The notes: generated by a model not told the origin, from the sequence alone. Shown: positions 46,027-57,100, numbered from the stretch's first letter. The stretch: 64,000 nt of DNA from Bacillota bacterium (GCA_011048995.1 DSCS01000058.1:27652-91651); one strand, 5' to 3'. Translations and numbers: made by a program.

Positions 46027-48150
46027 TTATTCAATGATCCTCACTTTTTCTGAAAGCGGGTCCACCTCTTTCAACTCACCGGAAAAATCAATGACATACA
46101 GTCTCATTTTTGAAGCCAGCACAAATCCCTCTCCAAATTCTTCATGATAGATTTTCATCCCTGTTTTCAATCGGATCCGGTCGCCGGAAGGCCGCTGAGC
46201 GCCGGGCCCGTCACGGAAAATGAATTTCTTTTTTACCGGCTCCATCTCTTTAAACTCATCGGGAATCTCATCCAGAAACCGGGAAGGTTTTGAAAAACCG
46301 CCTTCTTGTGAAAAAAAAGCAGCCGGCCCGCGATTAAAGAGATACGGCGACTGAGCCCATGTTAAAAAAACTCTTCTCCTCGCCCTTGTGATCCCCACAT
46401 AAAAGAGACGTCTTTCCTCTTCAAGTTCCGGAAAACTTCCTAAAGAGTTTGCATGCGGGAGAATATTTTCTTCAAGGCCGGCAATAAAAACAGTATCAAA
46501 CTCAAGCCCTTTTGCCTTATGCAAAGTCATGACGCTAACGGTATCGGAAACATCCCGCCCCATAAAATCGATATCCTGTATAAGCGTTACTTCGCTGAGA
46601 TAATGAGCCAGGTCGGGAGATGTTGAAGCGTTTTCATACTCGTACATGTCATTCATCAACTCGACAACGTTATCCCATCGGTCTCTGGCATCTTCAAATT
46701 CAGCAGTAAGGTATTCCTGATAGCCGAGTTCCTGAAGAAGAAATTCAAGCCCTTTACCCAAACCCTCTTCATCGAAGGCTTTCCGTGTTGACGCGATAAG
46801 AGCGGCAAATGGCTTCAATGCCCGGAGAATGCGCGGAGAAAGGTCAGGATCCCCGCAAAGGGCCGAAAGAGATGTCTTGTCTCGTGTTATCTTTAATAAA
46901 AGAGTATCCAGGCTCTGTTTCCCTATCCCACGCTTGGGTGTGTTGATGATACGGGCCAAACTGACCAGATCTTTTTCATTGTTGATAACTTTCAAATAGG
47001 CCAAAATGTCCCTTACTTCTTTTCTATCGAAAAAACGCAGGGCGCCGATTATTTTATACGGCAGTTTCATCCCCCGGAGCCCTTTTTCAATTTCACGGGT
47101 AAAGGCGTTTGTCCGGACAAAAACAGCCATCTCTGATAGAGGATGTCCCTTTTCTCTCAATCTGAGGATCTCCATTGCAACGGTCAAACCTTCGTTTTCC
47201 AGGTCTCCCGCTTTGATCACACGGATCTTTTCTCCGCCTGATTGCTCAGTCCAGAGGGCTTTATCTTTCCGGTAACTGTTGTTTCGGATCACACAATTGG
47301 CCGCTTTCAGGATAACCGGCGTAGACCTGTAATTTTGTTCCAGTTTAATGATCTGCGTCCCCGGGAAAGTCTCTTCAAAACGGAAAATATTCTCAATGGA
47401 AGCACCCCGCCAACTGTAAATCGACTGATCCTCATCTCCGACAGCACAAATACCTTTTTTTCCCTCGCCAAGAATCCTTATAAAATCGAACTGGATCCTG
47501 TTGGTATCCTGATATTCGTCCACCAGGATATAGTTAAAGTAATTGTTGTAATATTCCTTTATCTCTTTATCACCGGATAAGATAGAAACTGTAAAACAAA
47601 GGATATTATCAAAGTCCACTGCATTAGCTTCTAAAAGCCGCTGTTCATACCGTTGTGATATCACTGTCAAAAAAGGGTCCTCACTCTCATCAGCACAATT
47701 TAGCCCGTCTTGTTTTGCCCGTGATATTATATTCAATGTTTGAGCCACTTCAGACCTTGTCATCGAAGCCCCCTCTTCTTTAGCCAGATCTTTAACCAGG
47801 GCTAGTTGATCATCACGGTCATAAATAATGAAATTGGGTTTCAGCCCGGCTTTTTCAGGGTATCTCCGGAGTATCCTTAAAGCAATAGAATGGAATGTCC
47901 CCACCCAGGCATTGTGAATATCAATCGAAGGGACCAAAGCGGAGATCCTCTCTTTCATTTCTCCCGCCGCTTTATTAGTAAACGTCACCGCCAATATTTT
48001 TGACGGGTAGACACCTTGTGAAATGAGCCATGCGATTTTATGTGTAATGACCCTTGTCTTTCCTGAGCCGGCACCGGCCAGGATCAGTAAAGGGGAATTG
48101 TTGTGAAGAACGGCTTGTTTTTGTGCTTCATTCAGGCTTTCTAATATCAT
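46027..48150 (-). CDS. pcrA: ATP-dependent DNA helicase PcrA/UvrD
   Basis: A 707-residue superfamily 1A 3'-5' helicase used in repair and in clearing RecA or stalled polymerase. Helicase motifs: GAGSGKTRV (Walker A), FTNKAAGEMKERI (Ia), ILVDEYQDTN (II), GDEDQSIYSWRGA (III), LEQNYRST (IV), VMTLHKAKGLEFDTVF (V) and YVGITRARRRVFL (VI). The C-terminal segment GEGFVLASKMRLYVIDFSG resembles the PcrA RNA polymerase-binding domain. Confidence 0.95.
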   Translation of the reverse strand: MILESLNEAQKQAVLHNNSPLLILAGAGSGKTRVITHKIAWLISQGVYPSKILAVTFTNKAAGEMKERISALVPSIDIHNAWVGTFHSIALRILRRYPEKAGLKPNFIIYDRDDQLALVKDLAKEEGASMTRSEVAQTLNIISRAKQDGLNCADESEDPFLTVISQRYEQRLLEANAVDFDNILCFTVSILSGDKEIKEYYNNYFNYILVDEYQDTNRIQFDFIRILGEGKKGICAVGDEDQSIYSWRGASIENIFRFEETFPGTQIIKLEQNYRSTPVILKAANCVIRNNSYRKDKALWTEQSGGEKIRVIKAGDLENEGLTVAMEILRLREKGHPLSEMAVFVRTNAFTREIEKGLRGMKLPYKIIGALRFFDRKEVRDILAYLKVINNEKDLVSLARIINTPKRGIGKQSLDTLLLKITRDKTSLSALCGDPDLSPRILRALKPFAALIASTRKAFDEEGLGKGLEFLLQELGYQEYLTAEFEDARDRWDNVVELMNDMYEYENASTSPDLAHYLSEVTLIQDIDFMGRDVSDTVSVMTLHKAKGLEFDTVFIAGLEENILPHANSLGSFPELEEERRLFYVGITRARRRVFLTWAQSPYLFNRGPAAFFSQEGGFSKPSRFLDEIPDEFKEMEPVKKKFIFRDGPGAQRPSGDRIRLKTGMKIYHEEFGEGFVLASKMRLYVIDFSGELKEVDPLSEKVRIIE

Positions 48151-48169
48151 ATTCCTCCAGATTCGCTCT

Positions 48170-48197
48170 ATTGTAATTCTTTTACTCCGGGAATCAA
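48170..48197 (-). promoter_or_regulatory. Promoter of pcrA
   Basis: Minus-strand TTGATT (48192-48197) and TACAAT (48170-48175), 16 bp apart, in the 65-base gap after tetR. Confidence 0.55.
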
Positions 48198-48215
48198 TCG
48201 AAAATTTAGAATAAT

Positions 48216-48806
48216 TTAAGACTTTTCATAACCGGGGTTGATCAGGGCCTCAATGGAGTCCCAAAAAGCGCGCCCTTCCCGAGACAGGTCAAAACTGTAT
48301 TTTTTCATCTTCCATTGATGGACCATCAGTCTCAGCCCCCCCATAATCATTGTAAAAAGATGCTCCATAGCGATTTCAGGACGTATGACACCTTGGTCTT
48401 GTCCTTTTTTTATCAATGAATGTATAGCGTTTCTGTGCAGTTCCATCATATTTTTTTGCTGTGCTGCAAAAGAATCATCGTTCAACAATTCCTGGTTGAA
48501 AAGTACAAGAGCCAGGGCCGGTGTTTCAGCAAAGCTGTCACAGCGGTTGACAAAGAAAGCCCGTATTGCTCTGACAGGATGAGCAATCCCGGTTACAGCC
48601 TGCAGAGCTTTTTTGGCATCTTCTTCAAATAAGGCGGCAACACCTGACAAGATCTCTTTTTTTCCCTTAAAATGCTTGTAAAGAGCGGCATCGGTCACAT
48701 GAAAACGCTTGGCGATCTCCTTCATCGTCACGGCCCCTAACCCTTTTTCAGCCATCAAACTTAGTGTTTCCCGGATAATGTCTTTTTGCCGCTGGCTTAA
48801 GTTCAT
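48216..48806 (-). CDS. TetR family transcriptional regulator
   Basis: A 196-residue repressor-type protein. The N-terminal helix-turn-helix is plain (AVTMKEIAKRFHVTDAALYKHFKGKKEIL, about 25-53). The helical ligand-binding domain shows no feature naming its ligand. It overlaps the wecA-like gene by four bases and is last in a ten-gene run. Its targets are unknown; no symmetric site was noticed at its own operon promoter. Confidence 0.9.
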   Translation of the reverse strand: MNLSQRQKDIIRETLSLMAEKGLGAVTMKEIAKRFHVTDAALYKHFKGKKEILSGVAALFEEDAKKALQAVTGIAHPVRAIRAFFVNRCDSFAETPALALVLFNQELLNDDSFAAQQKNMMELHRNAIHSLIKKGQDQGVIRPEIAMEHLFTMIMGGLRLMVHQWKMKKYSFDLSREGRAFWDSIEALINPGYEKS

Positions 48807-49807
48807 TTTTTCTCCAAAGAATCAATATCAATTTTTGAAAGGAGATAAAAAAACAACAAAAAGACAAGGATTAAAAGCAAGTAGACAAGAAGAGCATCCC
48901 TTGCGGGAAGAGAAACGGCAAGAAGAGCAGATTCTCCCATAATAATCGAGAGGAAATAGCTGACAAGAAGGACGGCCGGTACAGGGAACCCGGCCGCTTT
49001 CAACCGAAAAGCGTAATGGTCCTTGCTCCCGTAAAAGGGTGAACGCCCTTTTGAAAGCCGCAGAACGGTGACTAAAATTGTTTCATATATGGGAAGCCAG
49101 AGAATAAGAAGGGGCGAGATGAGAGCCCATTTATGGGACAGGGTAAATGAACCCAAAATCGAATACCCTGCTAAAAGAAACCCTAAACTCAAACTTCCGG
49201 CATCGCCCATAAAGATCTTTGCCGGGGGAAAATTATGCACGAGAAATCCTGCCAGTGATGCTGTAAGAAAAAGAAGAAAGACATTATAGTCTCCGTTACT
49301 AAAAAAAAGAAAAAAGGCTGCAATAGCCGAAACCCCTCCGCAAAGGCCATCCATAATATCAATCAGATTAAAAGCATTGGTCACTCCTACAATCCAGAAA
49401 AGAGTCAAAAGAATATTCAGCCATAAAGGCAAAAAATAGATATCCAGCCTGATTCCCATGCAGATCAAAATAGAGGCGGCTGCAATTTGGATCAGAATTT
49501 TTGTCAAAGGAGTCAATTTTTTGATATCATCCAGGAGCCCCGTGAAAAAGATCAACAAACCGGTCATAAGGAGAACAAACTCCTGCTGCGGAATCCGATA
49601 AGAGGTAAACAGATGATAGGAAAAAAGTGTAATCAGAGCAGCAGATATGAAAGCAGCCCCTCCCAGATAAGGTGTTGCTTTCCCGTGTAATTTCACGTCA
49701 CTGTCAGGTTTGTCCAAAACCTTAAACCGAAAAGCCAGCTTCCTGAACATTTGTGTCAACAGAAGAGAAAGAATGAAACTTCCTGCTAAAGCAAGGCTCA
49801 GACTCAT
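48803..49807 (-). CDS. Undecaprenyl-phosphate sugar-1-phosphate transferase (WecA/TagO/MraY superfamily)
   Basis: A 334-residue membrane enzyme with about ten helices, transferring a UDP-sugar phosphate (usually GlcNAc-1-P) to undecaprenyl phosphate. Catalytic motifs: GLLDDIKKL, NAFNLIDIMDGLCGG, FMGDAGSLSLGF and a C-terminal cytosolic SPFYGSKDHYAFRL in place of the usual HHxH-type loop. It is not in a peptidoglycan cluster, so it more likely starts surface polysaccharide synthesis. Overlaps alaX and tetR by four bases each. Confidence 0.88.
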   Translation of the reverse strand: MSLSLALAGSFILSLLLTQMFRKLAFRFKVLDKPDSDVKLHGKATPYLGGAAFISAALITLFSYHLFTSYRIPQQEFVLLMTGLLIFFTGLLDDIKKLTPLTKILIQIAAASILICMGIRLDIYFLPLWLNILLTLFWIVGVTNAFNLIDIMDGLCGGVSAIAAFFLFFSNGDYNVFLLFLTASLAGFLVHNFPPAKIFMGDAGSLSLGFLLAGYSILGSFTLSHKWALISPLLILWLPIYETILVTVLRLSKGRSPFYGSKDHYAFRLKAAGFPVPAVLLVSYFLSIIMGESALLAVSLPARDALLVYLLLILVFLLFFYLLSKIDIDSLEKK

Positions 49808-50961
49808 CGCGTCGTCAGCTCCCTTAAGATCTCATGGGGGTCTGTGTTTCGAGGGCAGCCGTTGATCCTGAAGACAGTCTCCTGCCCGCCCCCTTTTCCC
49901 CCAAAACGTTTAATGAGAGATTGCCCTTTCTTTTTTAATGTGATCTCTCCGTCAGAATAGAGACAAAGGAAACCGATCATCGGTTGAAAAAGCACACAGA
50001 CTTTAGCACCGTCTTCGATCAGCCTTTTCCCCACATCACAGAGGAAATCTGCATCCCCGTCTTCCACAATAGCAGCCACGGCATCGGAACTTTCGCGAAG
50101 AGAATCAGCCCACAAACGGACAATTGTTTTTTCTAAACGTTTTTTTTCTTTATCAGCATTTGCTTTTTCCTCTTTTAAACGCAGTACGCCGCCCGGGCAT
50201 TGGTCTTCAGGCAAACTTAATTCTTTTTTTATTTGTTCCAGAATTTGCCAAGATTTTCGGGCCTGTTCCAAGGCCCTCTTTCCATAAAGAAAATAAAGCC
50301 GTAAAGACGATTTTTTTATCTTCTCCCCTTTAATGACCTTAAAATAATTCAATTCCGCCGTATTCTCCACATGCATCCCTCCGCACATGGAAAGGTCTGC
50401 ATCCCCTATTCTGACTAAACGGATCTCCTTCTCCATCGCCCCTTCCTTGCGGACGGGGTATCGGGACAGGTCCGTTGAAGGAATCCAAAATGACTCGACG
50501 TTTATATGCTCCCTGATCAAGCGGTTGATCTCCTCTTCTACAAGCTGTTCTTTTTCTTTTTCCCAGATCTCCAAGGGAATATCAATAGTCACGTTTTCAT
50601 CTGAAAGATGAAAACCGATTGTCTCCCATCCCCATTTCTTCAAAAGAAAAGCGGAAAGAAGATGCTGTCCGGTATGTTGTTGCATAAAGTCGTAGCGTCT
50701 TATTCCATCGATCTTTCCGCGGACACTGCCGTGTCCCACAGAAGAGCCGGCCACGTGAATAATGTCATTGCCTCGTAAAAAAACCCGTTTGACAAAAGTG
50801 TCATTGAGAAACCCCCGGTCCGAAGGTTGGCCGCCTCCTTCCGGATAAAACCAGCTCTTATCCAAAAGAATAAAAGTCTCCCCCTTCTCTTCCCATTCCC
50901 GCATAACGCGAGCTTTAAAATCATAGACATGGGGCTCATCATGACAGGGCAGCCGGATCAT
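49804..50961 (-). CDS. Alanyl-tRNA editing protein, AlaX-L type with DHHA1 domain
   Basis: A 385-residue free-standing editing factor that hydrolyses Ser- or Gly-mischarged tRNA-Ala. Zinc ligands are in QQHTGQHLLSAF and CGGMHVENTAE. The N-terminal beta-barrel has FYPEGGGQPSDRG. The C-terminal DHHA1-like domain ends with RFGGKGGGQETVFRING, marking the long AlaX form. It starts on the base after the cvpA stop. Confidence 0.9.
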   Translation of the reverse strand: MIRLPCHDEPHVYDFKARVMREWEEKGETFILLDKSWFYPEGGGQPSDRGFLNDTFVKRVFLRGNDIIHVAGSSVGHGSVRGKIDGIRRYDFMQQHTGQHLLSAFLLKKWGWETIGFHLSDENVTIDIPLEIWEKEKEQLVEEEINRLIREHINVESFWIPSTDLSRYPVRKEGAMEKEIRLVRIGDADLSMCGGMHVENTAELNYFKVIKGEKIKKSSLRLYFLYGKRALEQARKSWQILEQIKKELSLPEDQCPGGVLRLKEEKANADKEKKRLEKTIVRLWADSLRESSDAVAAIVEDGDADFLCDVGKRLIEDGAKVCVLFQPMIGFLCLYSDGEITLKKKGQSLIKRFGGKGGGQETVFRINGCPRNTDPHEILRELTTR

Positions 50962-51420
50962 TTATCCTCCGATTATTCCGAATTGCCGGGAAAAAAGAAC
51001 CAGTAATTTCCCGATCAGTGTCGTCTCCATTATTTTTTCCGCTGTCACAATGTCAAAGTGAAGCAGAAGAAGTAAAATAAACTCTAAGATAACTAACCCT
51101 TTAAGAATTCCAAAAAAGGCTCCCATGGTCCGGTCGACAGTCTTTACACTGCTGTCACCGCTGATGGCTTTTCTTATCATTGAAAAGAAAAGAAGAGACA
51201 AAACAAAGGCTGCAAAAAAAGCCAGGGCATAAGATAGAAACTCTTTGGCGACACTGTTCGCCATGGGTTTAAAAACATGATTGGCAGGAATATAATAAAA
51301 CTCTTTTGCGGCCCAGTAGGCGATAAAAAGGCTGGCGAGTTGAAACACTTCCATAAAAAACCCTTTTTTCATGGAAAAGAGCACTGAGATCAAAAGAAAG
51401 ACAATGAGAAGAACATCCAT
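50962..51420 (-). CDS. CvpA family membrane protein
   Basis: A 152-residue inner membrane protein with about four helices and the CvpA pattern (MDVLLIVFLLISVLFSMKKGF at the start, SSVKTVDRTMGAFFGILKGLVI in the middle). Family members are linked to colicin V export and envelope homeostasis; the exact function is unclear. Ten bases after the CaCA gene. Confidence 0.85.
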   Translation of the reverse strand: MDVLLIVFLLISVLFSMKKGFFMEVFQLASLFIAYWAAKEFYYIPANHVFKPMANSVAKEFLSYALAFFAAFVLSLLFFSMIRKAISGDSSVKTVDRTMGAFFGILKGLVILEFILLLLLHFDIVTAEKIMETTLIGKLLVLFSRQFGIIGG

Positions 51421-51430
51421 TCTTTCCCTT

Positions 51431-52405
51431 TCATCTCTTTACAAACATCAGCCATAACCCTAAAAGGTAGAGAGCCAGAATAAAGAAGGTCTCCATATGG
51501 ACCTTCATCCGTTTCCCTGAAGGTTTTTTTCTCATAATGCCGAACATCATCAATGTTACTAAAAGAATCGAGAAAAGGGCCGGAATGATCTGATTGCCTT
51601 CAGGATCGGCAAAGACACTTTCTCTACGGTAAAGAATATCAGCAATAAAAATAATACCAAGGTTGAACATGTTGGATCCCAAAATATTGCCGACGATCAT
51701 GTCATAAGCCCCCAGCTTCGCCGATGAAAGAGAAGTGATGACTTCGGGCAATGAAGTCATGGCGGCCAAAAGGAGCCCTCCCACAAAGGTGCGCCCCAAC
51801 CCCGAAACCGTTGCGATCTCATCGGCCAGTATTGTGGCATAATATCCTGTCACCACAATAACCGCTCCTAAAATGAAGAACATAAGAAGGGCCGCCGAAA
51901 GCTTTTTAGCGGCATAATTTTGAGGAGCGCCGGCTTCTTGTGGCACGATATTTTTATACCCTGCGTACATGGCTCCGACATAAAGGGCCCCGATGGCCAT
52001 GGAGAAAATGCTGATATCCCACACCGTCAGATCGAAGCCCAGCATGGCAAATACGGCGGACATCGTCGCTAATATCATAAAACCGATATAGGTCACATTT
52101 TCTTTGGATATGGAATAGAGGAATGGTTTTCGGATGATCAGGATCTCCAGAAAAGCGATAATAAAGACGTTGAACATGTTACTGCCCAAGACGTTTCCCA
52201 AGGAGAGTTCCGGAGCCTGCCGGACGACAATGGCGCTGATACTTGTAATCAGTTCAGGAAGAGATGTCACCGCAGAAAGGAGGATCAAACCGATAAAGCC
52301 GCGACCTAATTTTGTTTTTTCGGCAATAATATCGGCATAAACGGAAAGATACCACCCGGCAAAGACAATGATCAGGGCACTGAGGGAAAAGTATAAATAA
52401 AGCAT
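51431..52405 (-). CDS. Calcium/sodium antiporter, CaCA superfamily
   Basis: A 324-residue membrane antiporter with two inverted halves of about five helices. Both alpha-repeats are clear: TSLPELITSISA with GNVLGSNMFNVFI, and TSLPEVITSLSS with GNILGSNMFNLGI. These line the cation site in YrbG/NCX_Mj-type exchangers. Four bases after the patatin gene. Ca2+/Na+ specificity is inferred. Confidence 0.9.
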   Translation of the reverse strand: MLYLYFSLSALIIVFAGWYLSVYADIIAEKTKLGRGFIGLILLSAVTSLPELITSISAIVVRQAPELSLGNVLGSNMFNVFIIAFLEILIIRKPFLYSISKENVTYIGFMILATMSAVFAMLGFDLTVWDISIFSMAIGALYVGAMYAGYKNIVPQEAGAPQNYAAKKLSAALLMFFILGAVIVVTGYYATILADEIATVSGLGRTFVGGLLLAAMTSLPEVITSLSSAKLGAYDMIVGNILGSNMFNLGIIFIADILYRRESVFADPEGNQIIPALFSILLVTLMMFGIMRKKPSGKRMKVHMETFFILALYLLGLWLMFVKR

Positions 52406-52409
52406 TCTC

Positions 52410-53213
52410 TTACCCCTTTCTAAAGAGGACGACCTTTTTCATCGCCGACAGTTTTTCCAAAGCAGCCTGATAACCCTTTTCGTAGAGATCATCTAACCTG
52501 TCCAATCCGTCATAATCGATCTTGTCTATTTTCGGCGCCACGACGACATCGCCTTCATCCCGTGGACAGTCTCGTTTTCGCCGCCTCCCTAAAAGATAGA
52601 TGGAATGGGCCATGATCCGAAAAATCGTATCCGGATTTTCATCAAAATCATAAAAATGGTCTAATGAGACACCGATGACCCGGGTAGCTCCCATGGAGCG
52701 GCAAAGGGATACAGGGATATTTTCTACCAATCCGCCGTCCACAAAGGATTCTCCCCCGAGCTCCACAGGTTTAAAGACGACAGGAACGGCGCAGCTTGCG
52801 GCAATCGCCCGGGACAGCTCTCCTTCAGTCACATAATGATGACGCCCGCTGTTCAGATGAGTGGCTACGCATCCAAAAGGCTTCTCTAATCCTTCAAATG
52901 AATCGTGAGGGATGTATTCTTTGATTATCTCTTCCAGCTTTGTCAATGAAAAGAGTCCTTTTTTCGGAAGTGTAAACCGAAGAATATCTTTTGTCTTAAT
53001 CCCCTCTGCTATTTCCCTGATCTCATCGGATGTATAACCTGCAGCCCAAAAAGCTCCGATGATGGAACCGACACTTGTCCCTGCAACAAGGCTTACGGGG
53101 ATTTGTTTCTCTTCCAGAAGTTTCAAAACGCCGATATGAGCAAGCCCGTGAGCCGCTCCTCCGCTTAAGGCAAGTCCTATTCTTTTTTTTGATCGTAATG
53201 TAATTTTTTTCAT
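52410..53213 (-). CDS. Patatin-like phospholipase, RssA type
   Basis: A 267-residue soluble lipid hydrolase with the Ser-Asp dyad: oxyanion loop SGGAAHGLAHIG, nucleophile GTSVGS (about 46) and Asp in FVDGGLVENIPVS. The length and lack of extra domains match NTE/RssA family members. Overlaps ftsY by one base (TGATG). Natural substrate unknown. Confidence 0.9.
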   Translation of the reverse strand: MKKITLRSKKRIGLALSGGAAHGLAHIGVLKLLEEKQIPVSLVAGTSVGSIIGAFWAAGYTSDEIREIAEGIKTKDILRFTLPKKGLFSLTKLEEIIKEYIPHDSFEGLEKPFGCVATHLNSGRHHYVTEGELSRAIAASCAVPVVFKPVELGGESFVDGGLVENIPVSLCRSMGATRVIGVSLDHFYDFDENPDTIFRIMAHSIYLLGRRRKRDCPRDEGDVVVAPKIDKIDYDGLDRLDDLYEKGYQAALEKLSAMKKVVLFRKG

Positions 53214-54112
53214 CAGGAAAACAGAGCCTCCACAAATTTACGGGGGTCAAACATCTCTAGATGATGAACCCCTTCCCCCATTCCGATAAGTTTTACCGGT
53301 ACATTATAAAGGGATTCCAGTGAAAAAACAATACCGCCTTTAGAGCTTCCATCGACTTTCGTCAATATAAGCCCGGTCAATTCCAGCGCGTCATGGAAGA
53401 TCTCTGCTTGGCGTAGCGCATTCTGCCCTGTTGTCGCGTCTACGACTAAAAGGGTTTCAGCGGGCTTTGTGCCGCTCTTTTTTTCAATAATCCTTTTTAT
53501 CTTCCCAATTTCATCCATCAGCCCTTTTTTGGTATGCATCCTCCCTGCGGTGTCGATTAAAAGGGCGTTATAGCCGTTCTGATCTGCCGAATCAATGGCT
53601 TCGTATACTAAAGCCGCCGGATCATGGCCTGGTGGTTTTGCTACGACATCCACTCCGATTTTCGTTCCCCATACTTGCATTTGAGCCGAGCCCGCAGCCC
53701 GAAAAGTATCTCCCGCGGCAATAAGCGGACGCATCCCCTCCTCTTTCAAACGAAGAGCGACTTTCGCCACAGTGGTCGTTTTTCCTACGCCGTTGACACC
53801 GACAAACAAAAGAACCGGCCTATCCTCCCCTTTAAGGTTTAGATAACGTCCGGAAGGGCTTAACAGTCCCAGAAGCGCATGATGGAAGGCTTCTTCTGGT
53901 GTTTGCCCGCTCCGTAGTTTCTGCCTTGCCGTCTCGATGACTTGAGCTACAGTTCGAAATCCTAAATCGGCCTCCAGAAGAAGCTCTTCGACTTCCTGGA
54001 AAAAGGTTTCATCCGGCAATCCCGGGCCTTTGATCTTTTGAATAAAAGCAGCGAAAACGCCCTTTCTTGTCTTTTCCAGTCCCTTTTCATACTTTTCGAA
54101 AATCGTTGCCAT
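53213..54112 (-). CDS. ftsY: Signal recognition particle receptor FtsY
   Basis: A 299-residue SRP receptor GTPase that docks SRP-ribosome complexes at the membrane. Only the N and G domains are present; the acidic A domain of E. coli FtsY is missing, as in many bacteria. GTPase motifs: GVNGVGKTTTVAKVA, DTFRAAGSAQ, LIDTAGRMHTKKGL, LTKVDGSSKGG and the closing IGMGEGVHHLEMFDP. ATG 54112 is used rather than the TTG codon before it; it overlaps the smc stop by one base. Confidence 0.96.
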   Translation of the reverse strand: MATIFEKYEKGLEKTRKGVFAAFIQKIKGPGLPDETFFQEVEELLLEADLGFRTVAQVIETARQKLRSGQTPEEAFHHALLGLLSPSGRYLNLKGEDRPVLLFVGVNGVGKTTTVAKVALRLKEEGMRPLIAAGDTFRAAGSAQMQVWGTKIGVDVVAKPPGHDPAALVYEAIDSADQNGYNALLIDTAGRMHTKKGLMDEIGKIKRIIEKKSGTKPAETLLVVDATTGQNALRQAEIFHDALELTGLILTKVDGSSKGGIVFSLESLYNVPVKLIGMGEGVHHLEMFDPRKFVEALFS

Positions 54113-57100
54113 CAAGCCCCTTCCCGAAATTGAACAGACACGATTTTGCTGACTCCCGGTTCATCCATGGTCACGCCGTAAAGAGCATCGGCCATCTCCA
54201 TGGTATATTTATTATGAGAGACAATAATGAATTGTGTTGTCTGGGTAAATTCGGAAAGCATATGGATAAAACGAGCGATATTTGCATCATCCAGGGGAGC
54301 GTCGATCTCATCCAGAACACAAAAAGGAGCCGGTTTCACTTTAAAGATAGAAAACAACAAGGCGATGGCTGAAAGAGCCTTCTCCCCTCCTGATAACAAG
54401 TCAATATTCTGAAGCCTTTTTCCCGGCGGTTTTACATTGACATCGATACCGGCTTCCAGGACATCATCGCTATCTTCCATGACCAAAGTGATGTCGGCTT
54501 TTCCCCCGTTGAAAAGAAGGGGGAAGATCTGCTTAAAATTCTCGCTGATCTTATAAAAAGTATCAAGAAATTTCTCTTTACTGATCTGGTCTATCTTGCC
54601 GATGGCTTCTTCCAGCTGCCCTTTAGCTGATTCAAGATCGCTTTTCTGAACAATGAGAAAATCGTAGCGTTCTTTCAACTCTGTGTATTCTTCAAGAGCA
54701 GAAAGATTGACATTTCCCAGGGACTTGATCTTCTGCTGAAGGGTCTTCACCCTCTCTTTTTCCTCTTCAAGGCCAAATTTATCGGGAGAAGGCGATACAA
54801 TATTATTCAGGTCCATATCGTATTTTTCCCGGATATAAGCCTCATTATTCTCAATCCGGTCTCTGAGCCTGGCCATATCGACTTCGGCATCTCTTAAGAT
54901 CTCCTGAACTTTCCGGAACTTCTCTTCCTGACTCCTCAACCGGGCCACAGCTGATGAAGCGGTTTCTTTAATCTGTTCAATAATACCTTTTTTTTCAACG
55001 ATTATCTTTTCTTGATCGTCAATATGTGTAAGGTTTTCTGAAACGCCCCCTTTTGATTCCTCAATTAAGATTTTGTTTTCTTCGTTTTTTTTGTTATTTT
55101 CATTAATTTTTGCGTTATTCGCTTCCTGCCGTTTCGCGTTATCGATTAATTGATTTTTTATACGGGAAAAGTCTCTTTGTTTGTTCAATAGGTCAGCATT
55201 GATCTCTGAAAGCCGGGCCCGATGAGCCATCATTTCTCCCTGACGTTTTTCCTGTTCTTCCCGCAAACCGCGCAGAGATTCCTGCAGTTTGAGTTTGACA
55301 TTCTCTTCTGTCTCCCCGGCCTGAGTCGACTGGGAGTACAGTCCCTGAAGCCGTACTTTTTCACTTTGAAGTTCTTCGATCTCCCTGCCAAGAAGTTCAA
55401 TTTCCTTCTTATTTGTCGCCGTTTCTGTTTCATTTCGATGCAATTCTCTTGTAAGAAAATCGATTTCACCGGCAATCCGGTTGATCTCATTTTCTACAGC
55501 CCGTCTGGCAACACTGATTTTCTCTTTTCGGGTTTCAGCTGCATTCTTTTTCTCTTTTTCTTTTTCAATGCTTCCCGATGCAGCCGTGACTTGCTTTTCC
55601 AAAGAAGCTATCTCTTTTTTATACTCGTTTTGCAATGTCTTTCGGCTTACGATTCCGGGGCCCTGATGATTGACATCAGCATAAGAGATCAGCCCGTCGG
55701 CGAAAAAAACCGTCCCGTCAGGATCAATATAATGCAGCTCTTTTTTTTCCGAGAGAGGGCTTTGCCCGGCTTGAAGCGGAATAACTTTCCCCAGAGTGTG
55801 TCTGAGAAAGGCGTCGACGTGAGGATGAGAGGCTTGGCATTTCTCATACAATGACCCTGGCTCAACGGCTGCATCATGTTCAGCAGATGAGACAAAATAG
55901 AAACCTTCGCCTTTACCGCGGCCGGACAGAAATGCTTTCAGCCTGTCCAGGGATTGCGAGTCCCCGATCAGCGCCTGTCCCTTTTCAGAAAGAATGCGGT
56001 CCACAAGTGGCTCAAAGCCTTTTTTTACCTTAATGTAATCAGCCAAAATCGTTTGAACACGGAATTCATCTTTATTTTCAAGGATAGCTTTTGTCCCTTC
56101 CTGATATCCTTCGCGCTTTCTTTCAAGAAAATCCAATCCTTCTAACTTCGCCTTTAATGTTTGGAGTTCATTTTTCATCTCCCGGCAAGACTTTTCAGCA
56201 GCCTCGAGAGTCTGGTTTAACTGTTCAAGGTTTTTCTCTTCCTCTTCCTGGCGGCAGATCAGATCTTTCTGCTGTTCTTCTTTCTCCTGTAATTCCTTTT
56301 CTTTTAACGACCGTGATTGTCCCACATCTTCCGTCTCTTTATCTAATTGCAGGTTTTTCCCTTCCAGTCTCTGGATCCGTATTTGTATATTGTTGAGATC
56401 CGCCTCAATGGCGCTTATTCTTCCCTTAATATTCGATTGATCGCGCATGTTTTCCAAAAGGCCTGCGACTTTTTCCTGATGTTCTTCTTCTTTACGAGCG
56501 ATTTCCGAGCGCAGTACATCCAATGATTCTTCATCAGCGATGACCTGCTCTTCAGCGCCGGTCTTTTCCATATCCAGACGCCTCAATTCTCTTTTCAGAT
56601 CCTCGATCCGGCGTGATGCGATATGATTCTCTGTTTCAATATTTTGATTATCTTTATTGAGTTCGTCATTTTGTTGCTCATTGAATTCGATCTCTCTTTC
56701 AAGCCTTTCAATCGTGTTTTTCAAGCGTTCTAAAGCCATTTTAGATTCATAAAGGGCCGATTCTTTGCGGCTTCGCTCTTCCTCTTCCTGCATGAGTTGA
56801 TATTGAAGGGACTCGTTATCCGCCGAAAGCTTATTCATCTCAACCATCAAAGAAGAATTATCCGCTTTTATCTTCTTTAGTTCTTTTTCCTTTTGCTTCT
56901 TTTCATTTGTATCATTTATATGCTGATAAGCATAAAGCGCTGTCTCCCGTTCTTTCAGTTCAGTGTAGATCTCCTTATACTGCCTGGCTTTTTCAACCTG
57001 CCGCTCTAAAGTCTTTAATTGACGCTCGACCTCAAAGAAAATATCTTTGAGGCGGTTCAAGTTTTCCCTCGTCGTATCAAGCTTTCGCGTGGTCTCTTTT

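Noticed and set aside
55222-55854. 210-codon plus-strand ORF
   Set aside because: Antisense to the smc coiled coil; Phe/Ser/Leu-rich composition expected from reverse reading of Glu/Lys-rich codons.
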